NCBI GenBank assembly: GCA_001603055.1
Contig: LVAZ01000050.1
Span: 1 to 12,141, forward strand
Reading direction: 5' to 3'
DNA from: Victivallales bacterium Lenti_02
GTDB taxonomy: Bacteria > Verrucomicrobiota > Lentisphaeria > Oligosphaerales > Lenti-02
DNA length: 12,141 bases
Part shown: positions 1-7,081 of the stretch, one piece after another
Layout of the letters: each line of letters opens with the position of its first letter
Position numbering within the stretch: the stretch's first letter is position 1
Notes under the pieces: generated by a model
What the model saw: only the letters and a program-made list of their open reading frames with translations
Databases searched by the model: none
Told to the model about the DNA's origin: nothing
Made by a program: the position numbers and the translations under genes

Positions 1-3000
1 GACTTGGGCTCGCAACAGGTAGGCGGCGGCGCAGCCGGGATGGCGGGCCAGGGCCCGCTCGCAGGCGGCGGCGGCCCGCGCCAAGTCCCCGTCCGCCAGG
101 GCCAGTTCGGCCTCCAGGACCGCAATCAGGGGGTGCTCGGGAACCCGGCGGCGCAACGTGTCCAGAAGCGCGCGGGCGGCGGCCGGCTGCCCCGCCTTGA
201 TCGTGCATTCCGCCTGCCGCAGAAGCAGGTCGGGCCGGTCTGCGGCACCGGCACAGGCGCCGTAGGCGGCGGCCGCCTCGGCCCATCTCCCCTCTTCGTA
301 GAGGGAATCGGCCAAATGGAACCGGGCGGCCGGGGCGGAGGCACCCTCTCCGGCGGCGATTCTGGCGAAGAGTTCCCGAGCTTCGGCAGCGGCCCCGAAG
401 GCGGCGAGCTGCCCGGCCACCTCGAAGAGTTTCCCGTCGTCGTCGGCGGCGGCGGCGCGGGCCAGCAATTCCCGGGCTTCCTGCCGCTGCCCGCTCTCGT
501 GAAGAGTCCGGGCAAGCAGCAGGGCGATGGCCAGGTCGCCAGTGTCCTCCTGATGCAGACGCCGCAGAATTTCGCCGACCCGGCCGCCCTGCCGGGACTT
601 GCGGTGGAGGAGGGCCAGTTCCAGGCGGTTGGCCCGGTCCCAGGGCGCTTGCCGCCGGCGATGGTCGCGGAACCGGATGGCACCGGCGACAGTGCCGGAA
701 CGGGAGAGCTGCTCAAGCAGCAGGGCCTCGAAGAGGGGTTGTTCGGGGGAGGCAAGCCGGACCAGTTGGCGAAGGTAGCCGAAAGCCAGCACCGGTTCGT
801 GCTCCCCGAGGCAGATTTCGGCTATGCCTTCGAGGGCGATGAGCTGGCGGGGATTGGTTTTCAGGCTGTCCCGGTAGCGGAGCCGGGCCTCGGCATTGCG
901 GTTCTGGAGCCGCGCCAGATTGCCCTGCAAAGCCATGGCTTCGGAAAGATGGGGCTGGCGGGCGACGAGCCGGCGCAGCACCTGCTCGGCGGCGGTGAAA
1001 TCGCGGACCGCCAGCAGCAGCTTGGCCTGCCACACCTGCCGCTGCCATTCGGGAATCCCGGAGGGCAGCGCGTCCAGGACGGCGCGGGCCGCGGCCGCCT
1101 CCCCCGTGTCGAGCAGGAAAGCGATTCGGGCGGCGAGGAAACCGGGATGGTCCGGCTGGAGGGCGACCCCCTCGGCCAGGAACCGGGCGCAGGCTTCCGC
1201 CTCGCCGAGACTCCAGTGCAGCCAGAACAGGCCGAGCAACTGATCGGCGGCATCCGTCGCGAAGGCAAGCCGCAGCATGGGCTGGAGCAAATCCCGGACC
1301 GCCGGTTCGCGGGCGAGCGCCCGGCGCAGCAGGTCCGCCAGCGGGTCCGGAACCAGGGGCAGGACCAGTTCGCGAACCACCCTCTCCTCGCCGTCCGGGT
1401 CGCCCCGCTGGCGCAGAGCCCGGCACCAGGCGAGAATGCCTTCCGTGTGCCGGGGGCGGGCGCGGCAAAACGCTTCGAGCGAACGCAGGGAGCCTTCCGC
1501 CTCGTCCAGCAGGGCCTCGGCCACCGCCGCCTGGAGCAGCGCCTCCTCCCGCCCGGCGGCGACCTGGTTGCGCAGCAGGGCGCGAATCGCCTCCAGGCCG
1601 ACGGCGCGGCTCGATGGTTCGGTGTTGGTCTGCAAGGTGGCGTGGAGCAGGGCACGGGCCCGGACCAGGGCGAGTTCCCCGTCCTCGGGATAGCGGGCGC
1701 ACAGCTCGGCGAGACGCTGGGCCGCCTCGTTCGCCGGGAGATTCAGCAGCAGAAGACCAGCCAGCGTCCGTGTGGCCTCCAGATTCTGCTCCGGATCGTC
1801 GCTCCGCATGGTCAGAAACAAGCCGAGCCGCTCGGCGGCGATGCCGGTTTCGCCGACGCCCGCCAAAGCCATGCCCGAGTGGAACAGGGCCTCCGGACGG
1901 GGCCTGCCGAGCTGCTTGCAGGCTTCCTCGAGAAAACGGATGCCTTCCCGCTGCTGGCCACGGCGCAGGGCGATCCGTCCCCGGATAAGCTGCACGTGGC
2001 CCTGCCCCTCGCCCAACCGGAGGGCGGCGGCGTCCACGCGCCGGTCCAGAAGTTCGAGATCGGCAGCGCTCTGCCGGAGGTCCAGCTCCACCTCCTCAAG
2101 AATGGCCAGCCCCCCGGCCAAATGCCATATCTGGGCGCGCAGGGAGGGAACCACCCGGGGGGACGCTTCCGCCGCCTGGCGGAAATGGTCGCGGGCTTCC
2201 GCTTCCTGCTCCAGCAGGCGGTACAGCCGCCCCAGCGCGAGGTGGGCGTCGGGCGCGCCGGGATCGCGTTCGAGCAGCACGCCCGCCAGGCGGCGGAGAG
2301 TGGCGACACCCCGCATGTCCCCGCCGTTGCCGGGATCGAGCAGGCGCAGGTTGCGCAGTTGCAGGTTGGCGGCGCGCAGCAGGTCGCGCCAGTGCGCCCC
2401 GCCCGCGTCGGCGAAGGCGAACTCGTCGAGCAGCTCCTGCGCCGTCGGCCGGGCGGACATGGCGACCAGTTCCGCCGCCCGGACTCTGGCTTCGATCCGG
2501 ATGACCCGGGCCTGCAGGCTGTGCGGATTCGCCTCGGCGAACTGGTCGGCGAGGGCGATGGCTTCGGCGAGGGTGCTCGGACGAGGCAGGGAAGCGGTGG
2601 CGAGCCGCTCGTCATCCTGGGCAATGCCCAGCCCGATGGTCAGCACCCGGAGCAGGTCCGGGTTGTCGGGCTGGGCCTGCCGCGTCTTTCTCGCCCAGCC
2701 GACGATCGGCGCGGCGGGAATGAACTCCACCCCCTGCACATCCAGCTCGCGGGTCTTGAGATTGGCAATGGCGCGCAGCGTGTGGACCGCCTCGCTCACG
2801 GCACCAGTCCTTTTGAGTTCCTGCCCCAGCAGCCGCCCCTGTCGCCAGGCGGCGAAGGTGTCGAGCATCTCGGCTTCGGCGAGGCAGGCATCGATCAGCT
2901 CCCAGCCGGGATGGAGCAGATTGTAGCGGCGCTTGGCCTCTTCCGGCGACAAACCCAGGCGCTCGATGCTCCGGGCCAGCGGTTTTTCCCAGCTCTGGCT

Positions 3001-3330
3001 CTGGCAGTTCCGCCGCTGCAGCTCGATCCGGTAGCGGTGGAGCCGGGCGGCATCGGCCAGGGGCATCGGCGGCGCGCCGTCCAGCAAGGCCAGCAGGCGG
3101 TGGATGGTCGAGGAAAGCTCCTCCTGGTCCAGCGAACTGCGCGAGACGGCCTCGTCGAGATCGTGGATGGCCTGGTCCACGTCGCCCGCCCGCAGGGCGG
3201 CGTGCGCATGGCGGACCGACTCGGCGGCACTGACGTATTCGCGGCGCCATTCAAGGGAGAGCTTGATGGACAGGAAGAGCAGCAGAACCACGCCGAGCAG
3301 GGCGGCGATATACCGTTTGCGAAGTCTCAT
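1..3330 (-). CDS. Large membrane-anchored tetratricopeptide-repeat protein (3' end outside window)
   Basis: A minus-strand frame with no stop codon from the ATG at 3330 down to base 1 gives 1,110 residues; the C-terminus and stop lie beyond the left edge. The N-terminus is basic (MRLRKRY) followed by a hydrophobic segment at about residues 8-22 (IAALLGVVLLLFLSI), so it is probably a single-pass protein with most of its chain outside the cytoplasm. The rest is Ala/Leu/Arg-rich helical repeat. TPR-like units are clear around residues 353-390 (ALGRLYRLLEQEAEARDHF), 797-840 (LARLQNRNAEARLRYRDSL) and 950-1110 (LADSLYEEGRWAEAAAAYG). TPR arrays usually scaffold protein complexes; no catalytic domain is visible and the specific function is unknown. 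No strong Shine-Dalgarno precedes the ATG, but the nearest upstream in-frame stop is that of the previous gene, 84 bases away. It could be the last gene of the upstream cluster or separately transcribed. Confidence 0.85.
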   Translation of the reverse strand, partial: MRLRKRYIAALLGVVLLLFLSIKLSLEWRREYVSAAESVRHAHAALRAGDVDQAIHDLDEAVSRSSLDQEELSSTIHRLLALLDGAPPMPLADAARLHRYRIELQRRNCQSQSWEKPLARSIERLGLSPEEAKRRYNLLHPGWELIDACLAEAEMLDTFAAWRQGRLLGQELKRTGAVSEAVHTLRAIANLKTRELDVQGVEFIPAAPIVGWARKTRQAQPDNPDLLRVLTIGLGIAQDDERLATASLPRPSTLAEAIALADQFAEANPHSLQARVIRIEARVRAAELVAMSARPTAQELLDEFAFADAGGAHWRDLLRAANLQLRNLRLLDPGNGGDMRGVATLRRLAGVLLERDPGAPDAHLALGRLYRLLEQEAEARDHFRQAAEASPRVVPSLRAQIWHLAGGLAILEEVELDLRQSAADLELLDRRVDAAALRLGEGQGHVQLIRGRIALRRGQQREGIRFLEEACKQLGRPRPEALFHSGMALAGVGETGIAAERLGLFLTMRSDDPEQNLEATRTLAGLLLLNLPANEAAQRLAELCARYPEDGELALVRARALLHATLQTNTEPSSRAVGLEAIRALLRNQVAAGREEALLQAAVAEALLDEAEGSLRSLEAFCRARPRHTEGILAWCRALRQRGDPDGEERVVRELVLPLVPDPLADLLRRALAREPAVRDLLQPMLRLAFATDAADQLLGLFWLHWSLGEAEACARFLAEGVALQPDHPGFLAARIAFLLDTGEAAAARAVLDALPSGIPEWQRQVWQAKLLLAVRDFTAAEQVLRRLVARQPHLSEAMALQGNLARLQNRNAEARLRYRDSLKTNPRQLIALEGIAEICLGEHEPVLAFGYLRQLVRLASPEQPLFEALLLEQLSRSGTVAGAIRFRDHRRRQAPWDRANRLELALLHRKSRQGGRVGEILRRLHQEDTGDLAIALLLARTLHESGQRQEARELLARAAAADDDGKLFEVAGQLAAFGAAAEARELFARIAAGEGASAPAARFHLADSLYEEGRWAEAAAAYGACAGAADRPDLLLRQAECTIKAGQPAAARALLDTLRRRVPEHPLIAVLEAELALADGDLARAAAACERALARHPGCAAAYLLRAQV

Positions 3331-3377
3331 GCGGAATTCCGGAGGGGCGTTCGGGACGGCGGGAAGGATGGCGACTG

Positions 3378-3407
3378 AATATAGACCGCGAACAGGTGCC
3401 GGGCGAA
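3378..3407 (-). promoter_or_regulatory. Possible promoter for the TPR gene
   Basis: In the 84-base gap between the UbiV-like gene and the TPR gene, the minus strand carries TATATT (3383-3378), five of six matches to a sigma-70 -10 box, with a poor -35 candidate TTCGCC (3407-3402) 18 bases upstream. It would give an untranslated leader of about 40 bases. The -35 is weak, so read-through from the upstream operon is equally possible. Confidence 0.25.
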
Positions 3408-3414
3408 CGGCTGG

Positions 3415-4401
3415 TCAGAGGGGAATATACGGTTCGAAGACCATCCGGCTCACCGGATACTGGCCGTTCACGTAGGGGGCCGCGTATTCCGTGTGGAAGG
3501 CGAACACGGTGTTGCCGCGCTGGATGAGAATCTCGTCGCCGGTCAGCTTCGTCGCGGCCTTGTTGAAGCGCTGGCAGGGCCGGGGACAGGGGCCGTCGAC
3601 GACGACGAACTCGCGGGCCGGATCGAGCACGCTGGCGGTGAGGCAGTTGCGCCCGCCCGCCGCATAGCCCCAGGGGTAGTAGGAACTGATGGCCAGGGCA
3701 TCCGGATGGGCGGGCAGCTCGATCCCCGGCGGCGTCATGTCCACCTCGGCGCGGGATATGCCCAGACCGCGCAGTTCCCGGCAGAAAGCCGGATCGCCGA
3801 GCGCGGTGTCGCGCAGGGCCGCGACCTGATTGGCCCGCAGTTCCGGCTCGGGCAGGCTGATGCCGTTGCGGTTGACCGGGGGCGGTGTGCGGGGGGAGGC
3901 GAAGCGGGACAGGCGCATCTGTTTGTGGAGCAGCCGCCCGAACACCGGCACCAGGCCGGGGAAGCGGCGGCGGAGCAGGCGCAGCAGGCCCCAGTCGTTC
4001 ACCACCACCTCGATCTCGCCATCCTGGCCCGCGAGAAGCTCGAGATTGCGCTCCTGCACCGCCAGAGCCGCGTCGGTGCAGACGCCGGTGGTGTAGGTGA
4101 AGTCCCAGCCCATCTGGCGGGAGTGGTAGTAGGCCCGGAGCAGCTCGTCGGCAGCGGGAATCAGATGCTCGCAGAACTCCTGGCCGAAATAGAGCCGGGA
4201 AATGTCGTCGTTGGTGTGTTCGAGGTGGCTCTCCAGCCACTGGAGGGCGATCAAGTTGCCATAGTACTCGCGGGAACTGGTGTCGCCCGCGAACATCAGA
4301 GTGCTCACGAAGCTGGGGATGTCGTTGACATCGATGGCGCGCAGGGCCTCGTCCATGTCCTCGAGCTGGGTGCAGTTGGCGAAATAGACGGCCAGTTCCA
4401 T
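3415..4401 (-). CDS. Divergent peptidase-U32-like protein, UbiV-type
   Basis: 328 residues. Three short segments line up with the U32-like protein UbiV: YFGQEFCE (residues 71-78), matching the N-terminal strand with a cysteine; EIEVVVNDWGLL (129-140) followed by a basic LLRRRF; and SSYYPWGYAAGGRNC (239-253) followed by CPRPC (272-276). In UbiV, four cysteines in this arrangement hold a [4Fe-4S] cluster; here C77, C253, C272 and C276 occupy equivalent places, so I infer an Fe-S protein rather than a protease. UbiV works with UbiU in oxygen-independent ubiquinone hydroxylation, but a quinone role here is unproven, and no UbiT-like gene is present in the window. The ATG lies 4 bases after the stop of the UbiU-like gene, with AAGGG about 8 bases upstream, implying translational coupling. 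Related U32 proteins also act in RNA hydroxylation, so the substrate remains open. Confidence 0.72.
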   Translation of the reverse strand: MELAVYFANCTQLEDMDEALRAIDVNDIPSFVSTLMFAGDTSSREYYGNLIALQWLESHLEHTNDDISRLYFGQEFCEHLIPAADELLRAYYHSRQMGWDFTYTTGVCTDAALAVQERNLELLAGQDGEIEVVVNDWGLLRLLRRRFPGLVPVFGRLLHKQMRLSRFASPRTPPPVNRNGISLPEPELRANQVAALRDTALGDPAFCRELRGLGISRAEVDMTPPGIELPAHPDALAISSYYPWGYAAGGRNCLTASVLDPAREFVVVDGPCPRPCQRFNKAATKLTGDEILIQRGNTVFAFHTEYAAPYVNGQYPVSRMVFEPYIPL

Positions 4402-4405
4402 CGGG

Positions 4406-5479
4406 TCAGCCCTTCGGTTCGCCGAGATGATAGTAGCAGGCCTCGGGCGTGGCGCAGAAGCCTTCGCTGCGGAGCAGGCCGCGGCAGAACTCCGCCGTCG
4501 GGGCGGGATGGTCGAGCACGGCCCGCACCGCCTCCAGATAGCGCGCCTTCTGCCAGGGCGCGCCCCGGACGGGGATTTTCAGGGTGTGGACCCCCATGCC
4601 GCGCAGGGCGGGGATGGCGCAGAGCCCGCAGTTGTTGTACAGGGCCAGAGGCAGTTGCGAGTGCTCGCCCGCCTCCCGGACCGGGACGGGCGGCGGCTCG
4701 ACGGGCGTCGCGGTGGTCATCCGGTGGCAGAACTCATCGAGCGCGCTCCCCGCCGCGAACTGCTCCTCCGCGTGGTCGATGGCCTCCTGGAGAGTGTCCT
4801 TCCAGTTGCGCGGGAAGCGGGCGCGGACCTGTTTCGGCATGCGCATGAAGTTGGTGCAGAAGTTGGCCCCGGCGCCGCTGTGCCAGGAAAAGCAGAACTC
4901 GTCGTTGAAATGGCAGCGGTAGCCGATAATCATCACCTCGAACTCGAGGCCCAGATCGGCCACGCCCGCCATGAGCCGGCGCATCTCGTCCAGAGTCATC
5001 TTGCGGGGGATGACCACCCGGCGCAGGCCGTAGCGCTCGTGGAAGAAGCGGATGGCCGCGCCGTTGAAGGCCCCCGCCCCTGTGCTCAGATGGAAAAGGG
5101 ACTGTACGCCCCATTCCCGCAGATGCCCCATCAGCGCCGGGTCGGCCACGATGTAGCCGTCGTGCCCGATGGTTTCCAGGGTGCGGACCACGTCGCGGAC
5201 CAAGTCCAGGCGCGCATGGCCATAGTCGTGGGCGTTGAGGGTGATGAGCAGCCGCCGGCCGGCCGCGTGGACGGCGGCGACGGCTTCGCGCAGCTCGCCG
5301 AGATCGGTGTACTGGCAGGTGCCGCCGAAGGTGCGGCGGTTCAGGCCCACCTCCCAGCCGAAGCGCCCGAACCATTCGCAGGGCACGAACCCGGCGAAGA
5401 ACTCGCCCACGCCCTGGCGGGCATAGGCGGCGATTTCCGGCGCCCGGTCGGCGTGGTCCAGTCCCAGGGTCAGTTGCAT
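4406..5479 (-). CDS. Peptidase U32 family protein (UbiU/YhbU-type)
   Basis: 357 residues. It begins with a typical U32 TIM-barrel strand (MQLTLGLDHADRAPEIAAYA). The diagnostic U32 region is EFEVMIIGYRCHFNDEFCFS followed by NFC (residues 179-208), with cysteines C189, C196 and C208. Near the C-terminus is NNCGLCAIPAL (282-291) followed by GVHTLKI (296-302), the usual second U32 signature; C284 or C287 would supply the fourth cluster ligand. Many members bind [4Fe-4S] and catalyse oxygen-independent hydroxylation (UbiU on ubiquinone, RlhA and TrhP on RNA) instead of proteolysis. I chose the ATG at 5479 because it is preceded by GGGAG at good spacing and starts at the conserved strand; the same frame stays open further upstream, but that stretch overlaps the SEC-C gene and resembles no protein. 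It lies 14 bases after the SecA-like gene and 4 before the UbiV-like gene, the normal UbiU-UbiV arrangement. Confidence 0.85.
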   Translation of the reverse strand: MQLTLGLDHADRAPEIAAYARQGVGEFFAGFVPCEWFGRFGWEVGLNRRTFGGTCQYTDLGELREAVAAVHAAGRRLLITLNAHDYGHARLDLVRDVVRTLETIGHDGYIVADPALMGHLREWGVQSLFHLSTGAGAFNGAAIRFFHERYGLRRVVIPRKMTLDEMRRLMAGVADLGLEFEVMIIGYRCHFNDEFCFSWHSGAGANFCTNFMRMPKQVRARFPRNWKDTLQEAIDHAEEQFAAGSALDEFCHRMTTATPVEPPPVPVREAGEHSQLPLALYNNCGLCAIPALRGMGVHTLKIPVRGAPWQKARYLEAVRAVLDHPAPTAEFCRGLLRSEGFCATPEACYYHLGEPKG

Positions 5480-5493
5480 CGCCGCATCTCCCG

Positions 5494-6960
5494 CTAGACC
5501 TTCGCCTTGCCGTGGCATTCGCGGAACGGCTTGCCGCTGCCGCAGAAGCAGAGCCCCTCGAGCCGCTTGCCCGTTTTCTTGCGGGCGGCCTCCCCCGCCG
5601 GGGCCGAATCGCCGCCCGCTCCGACCAGGGTGCAGACCGGGTAATCCTCGTTCAGATAGGCGCGGCGCAGGGAGTGCAGGCGGCGGATGGCGGTCCGCGC
5701 CATCACCCGCCGGATTTGCCGCCACTTGTCGTACTTCTCGGTGAACTCCATCAGCCGGAAGAACCGGCCGATGCCCGCGCGGTCCGCGTAGATGCTGAAC
5801 ATCCCGTCCTCGATCGACAGGTACAGGGTGGGCGGGCCGACGACCTCGAGGTCGCGTTCGCAGAAAACGCGCAGCTTGCCGTGCTGGTGCGGCATCAGCA
5901 GGTGCTCGGCGAGGAAGACCTGCATGGCGGGGCGTTTCTCGACGGGCAGGGTGAAGGTGGTGGGCAGGCCCCGGAAGATGCCCACCCGCTTGCGCTCGCC
6001 CGCCATGTCCAGAAAATTGCGCAGGTCCTGGGGAGCGGCCAGCAGGGTCGCCTCCTGGTCCCGCTGGCGCAGTTGGCGGTAGAGGTTCTGGCGCAGTTCC
6101 TCGTCGCCGACGAAGACCAGACAGTCGCCCGGCGCCTTGAGAATGTCCCGGCAGAGGGCGCTCATCTTCTCCGCGAAGGTGCGGAAGGCGAAGGCCCGGA
6201 AGTCGCCCGCGCCCCGGCAGCAAACCCCGGCGCCGAAAACCGGGCGGTACACCCGGCGCAGCTCGCGGGCCACATGGGCGCTGGTGTAGCCGAGCACCCC
6301 GTCCACGCGGGCGAATTGCCCCAGCACGTCACGCAGGTCCAGAACCTCCGGATCGTCGCGCCAAGGAGGAGTCTGCCCCGAGGAGCGGTAGACCGCCGCC
6401 AGGGCCCGGGCCTTGCCCCGATCGCACATGCCGAGCCGCCCGTCGAACAGGCAGAGGTCCGCCTCGCAGAACAAGGCCGCCGCCGGGCGGTCGAGAAAAT
6501 CGGCCTTCTCGCGGGCCACCTCGAAGAGCTGGATCGTGTCGGTCAGCAGCACATCCGCCTTGAGCGCCTGCTTGAGACGCGAGGTGGGCCGCCCGCAGAT
6601 CGGCCCGGCGGCCTGGACGTTCAAACCCAGAACCTCGCCCAGCAGATGATGGGCCTGGCGGACCACCTGCGGCGCCACGGGCAGCGGTGAAAACACGAAC
6701 ACCTGCCGCCCCGCCGCCGCCTGCGCCAGCGCCGCCAGCAGGCAAAGCTCGAACTGCGGCAGGCTGCCGACCGCATGCAGCCCGCCGGCGAGCAGACGGT
6801 GCAGCGCCGCCTGTCTTGCCTTCGCCTCGCAGCGGGCGTAGTTGGCGAGAGCGGGCTCGCCCGCCGCCGCCAGTTCCTCGGCAAACCGCACGAAAGCCTC
6901 GCGGTCGAGGGGTGCCCCGGCCTGGGGCTTCACCTGCTCCCAACTCTGTTTCGCGTCCAT
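5494..6960 (-). CDS. Degenerate SecA-like protein with C-terminal SEC-C zinc motif
   Basis: 488 residues, against roughly 800-900 for SecA. The order of landmarks follows the SecA motor. Residues 52-100 match the stretch around Walker A, but AVGSLPQF (63-70) stands where SecA has TGEGKT. LGEVLGLNVQ (107-116), ADVLLTDT (135-142) and ALFCEADLCLFD (162-173) follow, the last replacing VDEVDS. DLRDVLGQFARVDGVLGYTS (208-227) equals the NYFRLYEKLAGMTGT block. LYLSIEDGMFSIYA (379-392) equals FYLSMEDALMRIFA, and RRLHSLRRAYLNED (426-439) the following helix. Only about 40 residues separate the Walker B and the 208-227 blocks, so the preprotein cross-linking insert is absent. The C-terminus is an intact SEC-C zinc finger with C471, C473, C482 and H483. 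The protein is probably unable to hydrolyse ATP; it might act as an adaptor using SEC-C. The ATG at 6960 has AGGA only one base upstream, so the start is not certain. Confidence 0.75.
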   Translation of the reverse strand: MDAKQSWEQVKPQAGAPLDREAFVRFAEELAAAGEPALANYARCEAKARQAALHRLLAGGLHAVGSLPQFELCLLAALAQAAAGRQVFVFSPLPVAPQVVRQAHHLLGEVLGLNVQAAGPICGRPTSRLKQALKADVLLTDTIQLFEVAREKADFLDRPAAALFCEADLCLFDGRLGMCDRGKARALAAVYRSSGQTPPWRDDPEVLDLRDVLGQFARVDGVLGYTSAHVARELRRVYRPVFGAGVCCRGAGDFRAFAFRTFAEKMSALCRDILKAPGDCLVFVGDEELRQNLYRQLRQRDQEATLLAAPQDLRNFLDMAGERKRVGIFRGLPTTFTLPVEKRPAMQVFLAEHLLMPHQHGKLRVFCERDLEVVGPPTLYLSIEDGMFSIYADRAGIGRFFRLMEFTEKYDKWRQIRRVMARTAIRRLHSLRRAYLNEDYPVCTLVGAGGDSAPAGEAARKKTGKRLEGLCFCGSGKPFRECHGKAKV

Positions 6961-6998
6961 ATCCTGTCTTTGCGCGACCCTGCTCGGGCTGACTCGAT

Positions 6999-7051
6999 TT
7001 GTACGTTCCGGCAATGCACGGCTACCATACCGCAGTGACGCGGAACCACAA
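6999..7051. promoter_or_regulatory. Divergent promoter region between the SecA-like gene and dinB
   Basis: The 121-base gap holds two weak sigma-70-like promoters facing outward. Plus strand: TTGTAC (6999-7004), 18-base spacer, TACCAT (7023-7028), giving a leader of about 47 bases to dinB. Minus strand: TTGTGG (7051-7046), 16-base spacer, TATGGT (7029-7024). The two -10 candidates overlap almost exactly, so only one could be occupied at a time. Each hexamer matches consensus in only three or four positions. I see no clear LexA box. Confidence 0.3.
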
Positions 7052-7081
7052 GACCCCCGCGCCGCCGGACCCGCACCAAGC

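Noticed and set aside
4..3378. Plus-strand open frame of 1,124 codons
   Set aside because: It is codon-register antisense to the TPR gene; its product is Gly/Gln/Pro-rich with no domain, while the minus strand gives clear TPR units and a membrane anchor. GC-rich codons leave this antisense frame free of stops.
4427..5497. Plus-strand open frame of 356 codons over the UbiU-like gene
   Set aside because: Antisense shadow; U32 signatures are on the minus strand.
5480..6223. N-terminal extension of the UbiU-like gene
   Set aside because: The frame stays open upstream but overlaps the SecA-like gene, is Pro/Arg/Gly-rich, and has no similarity to U32 proteins; the ATG at 5479 has a good Shine-Dalgarno.
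5512..6690. Plus-strand open frame of 392 codons over the SecA-like gene
   Set aside because: Antisense shadow; the SEC-C motif and SecA landmarks are on the minus strand.
6990..7012. LexA/SOS box before dinB
   Set aside because: TGTACGTTC has a loose resemblance to half-sites but no symmetric partner at the right distance.
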